NCBI RefSeq assembly: GCF_000485595.1
Contig: NW_014577844.1
Span: 102,223-132,147 of the forward strand
Length of the DNA stretch: 29,925 nucleotides
Source: Priapulus caudatus
Lineage: Eukaryota > Priapulida > Priapulimorpha > Priapulimorphida > Priapulidae
Direction: 5' to 3'
Each line of letters opens with the position of its first letter. Positions within the stretch are counted from its first letter, which is position 1. The position numbers and the translations under genes are program-made. Below, one piece after another: positions 1 through 22,978 of the stretch. The notes beneath the pieces are model-generated. The model was not told the origin of the DNA, did no database searches, and was given only the letters and a program-made list of their open reading frames with translations.

Positions 1-1152
1 CGTCAATGTCTGTGATGTTTACAACCATTTGCGTTTATCTTCGAGTTTATAAGTTGAATTAATGAAAAATAAAACACGAAGAAAAAAAAGGTGTGCGTTT
101 TGATAATGCTTAGGTGCGCGTTTTTTCGCACTTCTCGTGATCAATCGAGGCGTGCGATGGCGCGCGAGCGCGATCGCGCACCTTAAAACACAAGGTCTGA
201 GTTTCAGTTATAATATGGATAAATTTGCCCTAAAATGAATATCGTTCGGTTAAATAGCATTTAGGTATAAATATAATTGCACTTTTGTGATTAGCCCTCG
301 GTCTGTATCGTGCAAAATAAATTGTAAAATACGCAACTTTTTCGGGGTGGCAGCACGGTCGCGGGTGTCATGGCGCCGTTCAAATTTCGTAGCGTTGATG
401 TGTAATTAATTATAACAATTAAATTAGGTATCTGATAACAAATACGTGTGGGTATAGATGATTTGTTATACAGTAAGTACAGTTGTATGCAGTAAAATCC
501 TAGAGGCTACTGTCCCTTTAAGATTTACAATGTCTAACATGACATGGCTACCAGGTGCTGACAACATAATAAAAAGCACATATAAAGCAGACTAGACAAA
601 ATTAACACACCCAATGACATCGGTGTGAGATCACTGTAGATAGCATAGTACTAAGGAGTGTGCATGTGGTGGAGGGGAACGAGATCAATACGAATAACGA
701 GATCACGAGATAATACGAACGAGATCAAGAAAATCATACAAGGTCGTATCTAGCTTATAAGAACGAGGACATGACAATGAACATAAGCATATTAGCATAA
801 ACGGATGCAAAATGATGCATTCAAGTGGTATAAAATAAGCTAAAGAATGTATAAATGTGCGTTCCTCAAGTTGCCAAAAAATATAGGAGTTACAAGACGC
901 AATGTAATATTGCTATTATATAAAGCCCCCACTTGGCGTGCTTATAGAAAATGCATAGTACTCAGGTCCCTGCTATTCCTGCCACTGACAGTCATTTGAC
1001 TCTTAACAAACGAAGCGCCACCTACAATGACAAGCAGTACTTGTACGTAACATGTATATTTGCCTCGTATCGACCGATCATTCACGCGGTGTTAACACGT
1101 GAACTAATACATCCATTCATGTGTCTAATGTCACGACAGATGGTGTGATGGG
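1..1152. other. NAMPT 3' flank / 3'UTR, no other gene seen
   Basis: AT-rich sequence downstream of the NAMPT stop. I found no clear minus-strand AATAAA here, so the transcript end is not placed. The CpG-rich block near 140-185 (gcgatggcgcgcgagcgcg) stands out from its surroundings. A loose repeat of gagatca/acgaga words lies at 680-760. No convincing reading frame with family motifs. Confidence 0.5.
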
Positions 1153-15093
<13,941 letters not shown>

Positions 15094-15351
15094 TCCACAG
15101 CCTCCCAGTATAACTTCAGTATTTATTTGTTTTCTATGTGTAGTTTACGTCTCGGGAAACGAATCGGTCACGGAATCGACATGGGTGGTTTGGTGGTGAG
15201 TGCCGAGTGGTTGTAAACTTCAGTGAAGGCCAAAAGGTGGCGCCACGCAGCCTCCCTCTAGTGGCCACAGACAGAATTATGGTGATGGTTATGTGTAGAC
15301 CGGTTTTAATCTAAAGAAATTAGTAATATTGCAACTACTAAAGAGTCGAAG
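15094..15351. promoter_or_regulatory. Presumed bidirectional promoter between NAMPT and the CaaX gene
   Basis: Only 258 bp separate the two divergent start codons, so both 5'UTRs and core promoters must overlap here unless upstream non-coding exons exist. No TATA box is obvious. The sequence ccaaaaggtggcgc at 15230-15243 agrees with a CTCF-type core at 12 of 14 positions, followed nearby by ctctagtggccac. Transcription starts are not placed. Confidence 0.6.
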
Positions 15352-15362
15352 ATGTCAGATAA
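15352..15362 (+). CDS. CaaX gene coding exon 1
   Basis: An ATG at 15352, then two codons and two bases, followed by a strong donor gtgagtat. Phase 2 fits exon 2 exactly. Very short, so the start could be wrong, but the frame downstream has no better Met. Confidence 0.6.
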
Positions 15363-18300
15363 GTGAGTATAGATATGTTAAGATAACTAGAGTTGTGGAT
15401 AATAACGGAAATTATGTCAGAAAATGGCTCATTTTAGACAAATAAAATTTGTTGTCAAATTGCGATCGGCCCAACCCCTCTCACTGTCTCAGTTACGTTG
15501 ATACAATGCAGACATGTTGCCGTCAACCGAATTGATGCTATGCGGTCATCGCAGCCGTTCTATAAATAACGCTCCTGTTTGTTTTGTAGCCAAATTGAGC
15601 AGGACGTTCAGCGGCCCGAGCAAGAAGAGCTCGCAGCGGGAGATGCTCAGAAGAAAAGGTTTGTTTCCTACAGTACTGTGCCCAGCAATGATTGTGTGTT
15701 ACTGTGTATGGTATTGGTAGTGTTACTGCTACTAGCAACTTTGTTACTGTTTGTAAGATAGTTTTGTTGTTTTTGCGTTGTGGTTTCGTCTCTTTATATA
15801 CCTGTATGTAACTTTCTTGAAGTATTCTATAGATAAACCTCAAAGAGAGTAGATTTCTAAATAAATCTGCTTTTTTGTAACCTGTAATTTAGATTTTGTA
15901 GAATGTTTTTTTTTAAAGTTATACAGTGAATAGTTGGATTTTTGTGTTTTTGGAGGAATAGAGTAATATAGTTATTGTGTTTTATATAATAATAGCAATA
16001 TCTTATCTAAGTATACACATAAACAAATGCATGTATGTATGCACATAAAGGTTTTCGCAAGTAATTGCACACATACCCGTGCACACGCACACGCACACAA
16101 ATGCACATGAAAATTCGTGTCCACATACATGAATCTTGTGGACTTTTACTGTCCGTCAAGCCATTACACCATACCAGGGTGCAAAATTAACGGTAGTCCG
16201 GAGTCAAATACTCCCTGATTTACTGTCGGACTCCCTGATTTGACATATGCAGGAGTCCGTGTGACTCCCTGAAAATTCTGCCATACTAACTAGTGCTCAT
16301 AGGGTCTATGTCCCCCAGGTTACTGCCGGAACGTACCCTGGTAACTATTTAATATGGTTAGGGTTAGGGAGTAGGCGTAGGCGAGGTACGGTCCGGCATA
16401 TTAGATAGTACCAGGGTACGTTCCGGCAGTACCCTGGGGGACATAGACCCTCTCAGCCTAACTAGCCTCGTGGAATTACCGTATTTTTCCAGCTAATGTC
16501 CAAAGAAAATTTAGCAGACGTGCAACCACATAAATCTTAAAAATAAGCACATGCGTTATTGTTAATTTCTTTCATTTTGAACACCAGACTGCGGACTCCC
16601 TCCTTTTGAGGGTAGGGAGTTCGTTGGACTCCCGTGTTCAAAAGTGAATTTATACCCCTGCCATACTGTTCTGATTAACAGTTATAGTTGGCAACAATTA
16701 TACCAATTTTGCATTAATTTTCGAATTGATCAGCATGGTATGCGTACTTCTATTGTTTACCCCATAATAACTTTCAAATTTCTTGCTAGTTCATTTTACC
16801 AATGCCTTTTATCGTGTTGCAGCAAAGAGACGGCCAATGGTATTGAGAACCCGTTCAGGCCCGGGGGATCTCTTGACCATGAGGCTGATGTGATACTAGA
16901 TGCGATCAAACATGGCCGCCCGTTAACACCAACAGGTAGGTGCCATGGTTGAAGGACGTGGTCGACATTGCAGCCAGCGTGACTGAGGCTTTCACAGGCA
17001 AAAATTCACCGGGGACCTCTAGACTAAAACCCTAGCAGTTCATATATTCACAGCCGAGTAGATGCCCCGCTGCAGTGTTCCACCACAGTCGTTTCACATT
17101 TAATAAAACTGTGACCTAGTCAACTGGGATCCTTTCTTCTGGGAGGCGTACACGACTCTCTGTATGGAGGTTTTCCTGGAGTATAATATCCTACTCTGGT
17201 ATTTTATCTGCCAAAAACATACAATTTAAAATAGGCTGTTTATGTCTGTAATATAAAATGAAAGTTTATTTGAGTGCCATCAGTGTGTGCTATACACTAA
17301 TGTTACATATTGCCATATTATAAGCAAATTAAATTTTCGTCCTAAAATGTTTGAGCTACCATAGTTGCTCAAAGACTTCCATATTACAAAATTAAATCTA
17401 GTTCAATCAATAAATCGAGAATTTTAATCAAATTACATGTTTGGAAGGGAAGTGGTGTTCTAATAGATAACATACTTAATTTCACACTGAAAGGTTTAGG
17501 GTTCGAATCCCACCTTTGTCACTGCTGATGTGCCCTTTAGCTTAATTTGCTTCAGTCAATGTTTGCAAGGATGAGATTTTTCCTCTGCTCCAAGGAACTG
17601 ATTTAGTTTTACTGTCCCAGGGGCTGACTTTGTAAAATATCTAAATTTAATGAGAAAATTTCAAGGGAAGGGATGAGAACGTGAAAATCTTAATTTCAGT
17701 ATTCAACCGTACATTTATTCAATAAAAAATGCAGTTTGTGCTGAATTTTGCATGATGTATGCAGGGGTTTGAGGGGAGAATTGCCCATTTGAACCCCTGA
17801 GCAGGGCTCTGCCCTCGACCCCGCCTTTTCTCCTCTGAAAATGAAACTCTTCATTATCACATCTGCCGTAGAAATGCATTTATTCACCGGTGCGAGGCTA
17901 ACAACTCTGTTACCTACAATGCACCACAGTTTCCGATGGCCTATGGCTGCTCGATAATTGGATTCGAGTGACTAGGTCATTAGAGAATGCGGTGTTAGTA
18001 GCGTGCGGCCGTTAATACGTGCGTCGCCATGATTACTGCCACTTCGTTTCCGTTACTAGGTGACATGCCGGTACAGGAGGAGATGATTGGCTGGAGCGCG
18101 ACATCAAATGTGAGTTCCGCACCACCTGGTGGCCACGGCGATGCAGTCGACACAAACCAGGTTCAACTGAAGGACGGTCAGACGGCGGAGGTGAGAGCAG
18201 ATCACAACGACAGCGATGTTCCTGCCACGAGGGGGCGCCGCGGGCCGGTTTCCGTCGAGTAAACGTTTGACGCGTCAATCGTGCTATGTCATGCACACCG

Positions 18301-18458
18301 CAGTACTCTCACACGAGCCTTTTCGCCATCTCGAGAGTTCACGTATTCGCTTGTTTCAGGTTGAGGGCGGCGTCGTGACGCCGGCGGGCGGCGGGGCCGA
18401 GCAGGCGGAGAAAGTCACCATCGAGAAGAAACCGAAGAAGTGCTGCACGATTCTGTAG
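15352..18458 (+). CDS. Small predicted prenylated (CaaX) protein, 5 exons, 140 aa (whole-gene span)
   Basis: Joining 15352-15362, 15590-15658, 16823-16935, 18060-18190 and 18360-18458 gives one open frame of 140 residues with GT-AG introns and matching phases. Visible features: an acidic Gln/Glu-rich N-terminus; a conserved-looking block ANGIENPFRPGGSLDHEAD with NPF (a possible EH-domain ligand); a Pro/Gly/Ser-rich linker; and KKPKKCCTIL at the end. CTIL is a CaaX box, and Leu at the last position favours geranylgeranylation. The preceding Cys and polybasic run suggest palmitoylation and membrane binding, as in paralemmins and small GTPases. It has no GTPase domain. I do not recognise the family; paralemmin-like is only a guess from the tail. 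The first exon, with four residues partly encoded, is the least certain part. Confidence 0.75.
15590..15658 (+). CDS. CaaX gene coding exon 2
   Basis: 69 nt, acceptor tgttttgtag, donor gtttgt, phase 2 to phase 2. It encodes QIEQDVQRPEQEELAAGDAQ and then KK: acidic, Gln-rich, probably unstructured. Confidence 0.7.
15659..16174. other. CaaX gene intron 2, first part
   Basis: AT-rich with a loose CA-rich patch near 16080-16100. No further exon was recognised. Confidence 0.5.
16175..16660. mobile_element. Non-autonomous DNA transposon, 486 bp, with another element nested inside
   Basis: The left end cagggtgcaaaattaac and the reversed right end caggggtataaattcac match at 12 of 17 positions. CCATAC flanks both sides (16169-16174 and 16661-16666). 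The body contains repeated gactccctga/ggagtccg words in both orientations. hAT-like by its CAGGG ends, but the flanking repeat is 6 bp rather than 8, so superfamily is uncertain. It lies in intron 2 of the CaaX gene. Confidence 0.7.
16301..16451. mobile_element. MITE-like hairpin element, 151 bp, nested
   Basis: The arms 16301-16343 and 16409-16451 are inverted repeats, 42 of 43 positions identical. Similarity continues inward (ctattTaatatg against ctatcTaatatg). The short spacer holds a TTAGGG-like run. CTCA occurs on both sides (one base off the left arm), a possible short target duplication. No coding capacity. Confidence 0.85.
16823..16935 (+). CDS. CaaX gene coding exon 3 (NPF block)
   Basis: 113 nt, acceptor gtgttgcag, donor gtaggt. 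It encodes SKETANGIENPFRPGGSL, then DHEADVILDAIKHGRPLTPT. This is the most conserved-looking part, with an NPF tripeptide and a predicted short helix. Confidence 0.8.
16936..18059. other. CaaX gene intron 3
   Basis: Mostly AT-rich intron. It contains the tRNA-like sequence near 17440-17515. Around 17760-17830 a GC-richer stretch (gggagaattgcccatttgaa, then gctctgccctcgaccccgcc) resembles dispersed repeat sequence but I could not define its ends. Confidence 0.5.
17440..17515 (+). repeat. tRNA-like SINE head
   Basis: A canonical B box, gggttcgaatccc at 17499-17511, preceded by a weak A-box-like region near 17450. No intact cloverleaf or CCA. Best read as a tRNA-derived SINE remnant. Confidence 0.5.
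18060..18190 (+). CDS. CaaX gene coding exon 4
   Basis: 131 nt, acceptor cgttactag, donor gtgaga, opening with two bases that complete a Gly codon. It encodes DMPVQEEMIGW and a Ser/Pro/Gly-rich linker ending VQLKDGQTAE. An alternative acceptor (ggtacag before 18076) would shift phase against exon 3, so I preferred 18060. Confidence 0.72.
18225..18238 (+). promoter_or_regulatory. CTCF-like motif in CaaX gene intron 4
   Basis: ccacgagggggcgc agrees with the vertebrate CTCF core at 13 of 14 positions by eye. Similar sequences occur at 15230-15243 and 21780-21793, and tagatggcgctag at 19862-19874 resembles the fly CTCF core. Binding is not shown. Confidence 0.35.
18360..18458 (+). CDS. CaaX gene coding exon 5 with stop codon
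   Basis: 99 nt, acceptor cttgtttcag, phase 0. It encodes VEGGVVTPAGGGAEQ, then VTIEKKPKKCCTIL and TAG at 18456-18458. The end matches the CaaX prenylation signal with an upstream polybasic run. Confidence 0.82.
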   Translation, partial: VEGGVVTPAGGGAEQAEKVTIEKKPKKCCTIL

Positions 18459-21030
18459 TGCGCGAGGGTCGTCGTCGGGGTCACACAGAGGTCGCCAGGG
18501 TCATGCAGGGGTCGAAGGACCTCCGTGACTACTGCGGGCTCGACGACTCTACCCCCTACACTTGAAATTAAGAGAGACACGTAGCCCCCTCGAGTAGCCA
18601 GAGGGGACTAGTCCGCAGTTAGCGCTTTCCACGATTCGTAAGGCAGAGGCAATTTCTTTTAGGGAAAAAAAGCTCTCGGCTCAAGAGCCGGGGTCGAGCG
18701 AGGCGGCGCCATGGCAACCGCATCCTCCGTTCGGAATTATCTCGCGACCGTTAGATGCGTGCAGCGAGCGCCGCTTCCATACCAACTCAGCATCCAATTA
18801 GCGCCGGATTTTACGCGAGGCAGGCATTTCTGTTTTCCGGCACCAGATGCCTCTGCATGCTTATGCAAGTTCATTCTCGTCCAACATCACTACCAGTTAT
18901 CAGCGCGACGCCTCGTCGCACGCACACGGATGGCGCCTGCATGGCAGCGGGTCACTCAATCAGTACCGATGGCCTAACTACTAACTAGTGTCGTAAAACT
19001 AACGATTAGTCAGTCCGGCGAGCGCGCATGCGCCTCTCTCCGGCAGTTTTTTCGCGTGGGCCGGGTCGTATATACGGCGAGCGCATTTTACTTCTACGAC
19101 GCCCGTCGTATGCTCATTTTAAGGATAGCAGAATATCGGCTGCGAGCGCGACGCGGCTGCGGTAACCACGGCAATGGTGTCTTCGTCACGGCACCTGCGC
19201 AAGTGCGGCTGCAACCGTTGTCACGGCAGCCGTGACCGTCGCCGCGTCGCGCACGCGCCCAGTTGTAATCTCGCTCCTCGCGAGAGTTCCTCACATCTTG
19301 TATTTTTTCATTATTTATTTTTCTGTTTGTTATCACATGTACGTGTACGATCGTAGGTGTGTCGCACGCGCCGGCACGAGTGTTGGCAACGTGACGGGAG
19401 ATGCGTAGATTGTCTAGCTAGCATAAGGAGATTTTCGCTGAGGATCGGGTCTGTGGCGGGGTTTTTAACAGTATTGATTAGTCGATTACTCATTAGTTTT
19501 GTAAAGGTTGCCGAGAATAAATTGCGTTTGTTGCGTAACGAGGAAACAGGACAGGGCTAGACCTAGGATCAGTGGGAAATTTGTTGTGTACACTATTAGC
19601 ATTTTTCAACATGGTGCTGTTTTCTGATCGTTGCATGTGTCTGATTGTCTCTTTTATTGTACCTGTGAGTTGAAAGTTTACTCCCCCCCTCCATGATTTT
19701 TCTCGCCAGAATGAATCGGGTGTAAGCAGCATGCAGGAACATTTTAAAGTTTGTAGAAGTGTGTATTGTCTAGAGTTTTTACTGACAATTTTACTCTATA
19801 CCATGGCTTTCCAATTTGCAGCTGAACCGTCGCGCTGCTCTTTGTGCTGTGAGTTTGCACGTAGATGGCGCTAGTAGTCTGCTTGCACTCTTGTTTTGCA
19901 CTGGTAGTCTAATCCGCTTTGTGTGCGTTTTTAGATGGCTTCGTATTGCATTTTATTATTATTATTATTATTATTATTCGTAATATACGATCTGATTTTA
20001 TATTTTATTATGACTCTCTGAATCTGAGCACGTTTCTCTGAGATACTGACGCGGTTGTAACGGTGCAGCATTGCCGCGTCTTGTCTCACGAGCCCGATGC
20101 CAACGGGTCTCCGCGACGGCCGTCGCCGACCCCCCCCCCTCAGTCGAGACATTGAGTTGAGACGTCAATACATAAAGGTTGTGACGTGTTAAGGCTGCTA
20201 GTCTAGTCGAGACAGAGCCGAGACGTCAATACATTAAGGTTGTGACGTGTAGTTGCTGCGAGTCTAGTTGAGACTTCGAGCCGAGACATTGAGTCGAGAC
20301 GTAGGCACTCACATTGGCGATGGGTCCGCCGCGGAGCCGCCCACGTAGTGAGCATAGTAGACGCTAGTTTTGTAACGGTAGAAGGCGGGTAGACTCAACT
20401 TGCGACACGGCGGCTGAGAATTGAGAGCATGAGAGCGACGGCGCACGTGCACCCGGGGACCGATCGAGCTTCTCTCTCGCGTCGAGTCCTCGCCGGCGTT
20501 TGCGAGGCAAAAACCCATGCCGAAATCCGGTCGGGAGCGATTTGAAAAGAAAGATTCGCTGCCGCGATTGTCGCGTGGAGGTTTGCGCGAGCGGTCGTCC
20601 CACGAACGAGGCGTCATCTTCCGCGCGCCTCATCGATGTGATGTCTGCGGCTAGCAAACTGTTGTACTTAGTTGCCGCTCGTTTCGTGTTAGAAGCAACG
20701 TGGCGACGGCACTGCCAAATTACCGCACGCGCGTCGTCGTGGTGTGTCCAGGCGTGACGATTTCGTCGCGACTTGAAGGCATGGATTGTTGATGAGGTGT
20801 ACGGACAGGTGTCGTTTGATCGGCGGGACGGATGGCTCGACGAACGGCGCAGTCGCGGCGCGTTTCTTTTTATGTCGCTGTCGGCAGCTGTTTTTTGAGT
20901 TTCCCCTTCCTCAGTGTTTTTTACCTGGTTAGTGTTTAGTTGTAAATACATTTGTGTCGTCATTCTATCAGCATCAGCTCAGTTTTAAGCCAAGTGTGCA
21001 AAATAAAAACCAATATACGAAATAAAATTG
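18459..21030 (+). other. Presumed long 3'UTR of the CaaX gene / intergenic, with candidate poly(A) signals
   Basis: About 2.5 kb with little tandem repeat content and many CpG. AATAAA occurs at 19516-19521, 21002-21007 and 21021-21026, the last two close together and good candidates for a distal transcript end. The longest open frame (minus strand, 20364-20963, 199 codons) has an Arg/Ser/Thr-rich composition and no family motif, so I do not call it a gene. Confidence 0.45.
20155..20300. repeat. Tandem ~61-bp direct repeat with CRE-like words
   Basis: Two full copies of a unit starting gagacgtcaatacat and containing ggttgtgacgtgt and agtctagt(c/t)gagac, plus a partial third. Each copy holds GACGTC and TGACGT words that resemble CREB/ATF half-sites. 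Confidence 0.8.
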
Positions 21031-21108
21031 CGTTTTTTTTCTGTCATCACTCTGCTTATCCTGGTCACTGAACAAGCAACAGCAGTAGCTGAAATGGCTT
21101 CAGGAATA

Positions 21109-21261
21109 GTAGTAACAGCAGCAGCAGCAGCACCACCACCACCACCACCACCAGCAGCAGCAGCAGCACCACCACCACCACCACCACCACCACCACCAGC
21201 AGCAGTAGCAGCAGCAGCAGCAGCAACAGTAGTAGGAATAATGATAGTAGCAGTAGCAGCA
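21109..21261. repeat. (CAG)n/(CCA)n trinucleotide tract
   Basis: Alternating CAG and CCA blocks. The open frame through it (poly-Ala and poly-Pro) has no ATG of its own at the start, lies just after two AATAAA signals and has no domain, so I regard it as a by-product. Confidence 0.85.
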
Positions 21262-21849
21262 GGAAAAAAATACAGAAAGCCTTTCTATGATACCCATAAA
21301 TTATTATTTTTAAACAAGTTCGTGGAAAACGTACAGGATGGATTATTGCACATTACCAGCTGATAACCACCACAGATTACTGACGTGTGGAATCTTTGAT
21401 TAGACACCGACTTACATCACATTACGCCAACCCTCTCGGTTGGTAATTAGTAATAAATACGTTGCTACAAACTATCAGTCCCTGACTGACGTTTAGCGTT
21501 CACGATACCAACGCCGACACAACTTAACAATTTGTCTTAACAACACCATTGAGTCTCCAAGTGCACAATAAAGGTAGAGCGGCTAGTGCCACTCACAAAC
21601 CAAGATCTCATGAAAGACTGACAGATCGCATTAGCTGCTTCACAATAGGATAAAATGTTCCATTAATAGAGACACTCCCTCCTCAGCGCTATAAAAACGT
21701 AATGACGGCACACACACGCGCTCACAAGCCTCAACAATAACACCTAAACAAGCGAAGGACATTCCTGCAGCTTTTCCTGTCACCAGGGGGCGTCACCACA
21801 ATCATGACGATAAAGCAGGATCCCAACTCCAACCTAACAACAGAGAGCA
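21262..21849. other. Intergenic between the convergent CaaX and SMPDL3 genes
   Basis: No exon recognised. A CTCF-like word, tcaccagggggcgt, lies at 21780-21793, just before the 20-bp array. AATAAA words on the plus strand near 21451 and 21567. Confidence 0.45.
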
Positions 21850-22250
21850 TCGCTGCTCACCAGGTGGTGTCGCTGCTCACCAGGTAGCGTTGCTGCTCAC
21901 CAGGTGGCATCCCTGGTCACCAGGTGGCGTCGCTGCTCACCAGGTGGCATCCCTGGTCACCAGGTGGCGTCGCTGCTCACCAGGTGGCATTGCTGCTCAC
22001 CAGGTGGCGTCGCTGCTCACCAGGTGACGTCGCTGCTCACCAGGTGGCGTTGCTGCTCACCAGGTGGCATCCCTGGTCACCAGGTGGTGTCGCTGCTCAC
22101 CAGGTGGCATTGCTGCTCACCAGGTGGTACAGTTACTCACCAGGTGGCGTCGCTGCTCACCAGGTGGTACAGTTACTCACCAGGTGGCGTCGCTGCTCAC
22201 CAGGTGGTACAGTTACTCACCAGGTGGCGTCGGTGCTCACCAGGTGGCGC
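21850..22250. repeat. 20-bp minisatellite, 20 copies in exact register, next to the SMPDL3 stop codon
   Basis: The unit is close to cgtcgctgctcaccaggtgg. All copies keep the 20-bp spacing; variants change only a few bases (ccctggt, cagttac). Nineteen of 20 hold CAGGTG, an E-box. On the SMPDL3 strand each copy reads cctggtgagca or cctggtgacca/gtgagta, most of which resemble a 5' splice site. The array begins within a few bases of the SMPDL3 stop, so it would be in the 3'UTR. Because 20 is not a multiple of 3, the open frames across it are by-products. Confidence 0.93.
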
Positions 22251-22252
22251 TG

Positions 22253-22978
22253 TTAATCAGGGATCACCTCGGGCAGGTTCTGTATCGTGACGCCATTGTG
22301 GTGGCGTCCAGACTCCGCCCAGTCGACGGACAGCGTCGCGATGCGTTCGTACTGCGACGCTGCATGCGCCCGCTGCCGCCTCACGCACAGGAAGACGGCC
22401 GCCACGCCCGAGAGCACGCCGAGCGTCGCCACGACGATGACGACGTACTGCATCGTCTGCTGAGAGATGCTGCGGAGGATGCTGCCGCTGCTGCCGGCGG
22501 CGTCGGCAGCGGGAGCGGCGGACGATGACGTGATGCCGACGCACGTCCGGTAGCCGCGCCCGCGCGTCTCCGAGATCGCACACAGCATCCGCGTCACGCA
22601 CGCCGCGTCGCACCGCCGCGCCGCGCCCACGACGTGCCCCACCAGGTTGCGCTCGTAGTACGCGCGGAAGAGCGCGTCGCCACCGGTGGGCACCGCCAGT
22701 CGCTCGTAGAGACGCGAGAGGGCGCCGGTTGTCAAGTCGGCGATCGAGTAAGCCGCCGTCGCGCGATACTCGAGCCGCCACACGGGCAGCGGCAGCGGCG
22801 TGGCAGAGATGGTGGTCGCGGGTCGATGGTAGATGGTGAGATGGGAGAGTGGCGTGCCATCGCTGCTGCGCATCACCCCCGTGCTGCCACCTGGTGTCGA
22901 TGATCTCGCGTCAAGCGTGGCATTTGAGTCGTCGCTCGTCGGCAGCCGTGTGATCGCATAGGCGGAGCTACTGTTCAC
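22253..22978 (-). CDS. SMPDL3: SMPDL3 last exon: Ser/Thr-rich insert, Cys domain, transmembrane helix, tail, stop
   Basis: 241 codons plus TAA (22255-22253), acceptor ctctgcag, phase 0. Residues 1-65 are Ser/Thr/Pro-rich with two NxS/T sites; the human proteins have fewer than ten residues here. Residues 66-146 are the family C-terminal region (PVWRLEYRATAAY; Cys 123, 127, 133, 146). Residues 147-176 form a Ser/Ala linker. Residues 177-199 (start QYVVIVVATLGVLSGVAAVF) are a strong transmembrane segment, followed by RRQR and a ~40-residue tail with YERI, a YxxPhi-type sorting motif. An unrecognised intron inside the insert is possible but not needed. Confidence 0.9.
   Translation of the reverse strand: MNSSSAYAITRLPTSDDSNATLDARSSTPGGSTGVMRSSDGTPLSHLTIYHRPATTISATPLPLPVWRLEYRATAAYSIADLTTGALSRLYERLAVPTGGDALFRAYYERNLVGHVVGAARRCDAACVTRMLCAISETRGRGYRTCVGITSSSAAPAADAAGSSGSILRSISQQTMQYVVIVVATLGVLSGVAAVFLCVRRQRAHAASQYERIATLSVDWAESGRHHNGVTIQNLPEVIPD

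Noticed and set aside
18711..18988. ATG in a good context (gcgccatggc) with an 88-codon frame
   Set aside because: No motif, overlaps another equally long frame, and lies in what is probably the CaaX gene 3'UTR. A short separate gene cannot be excluded.
20364..20963. 199-codon minus-strand frame
   Set aside because: No recognised domain, Arg/Ser-rich composition as expected from CpG-rich DNA, no flanking splice signals that extend it.
21028..21363. Frame with a hydrophobic start and poly-Ala/poly-Pro, looking like a secreted protein
   Set aside because: It has no ATG at the start, directly follows two AATAAA signals, and most of it is the CAG/CCA tract.
21904..22528. Plus-strand frames encoding 20-residue repeats (RWRRCSPGG type)
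   Set aside because: A 20-bp repeat without stops gives a 20-residue protein repeat automatically; the real coding strand at 22253-22978 is minus.
22257..22903. Alternative-frame minus and plus ORFs over the last SMPDL3 exon
   Set aside because: GC-rich coding DNA leaves other frames open; only the 22253-22978 frame carries the SMPDL3 motifs.
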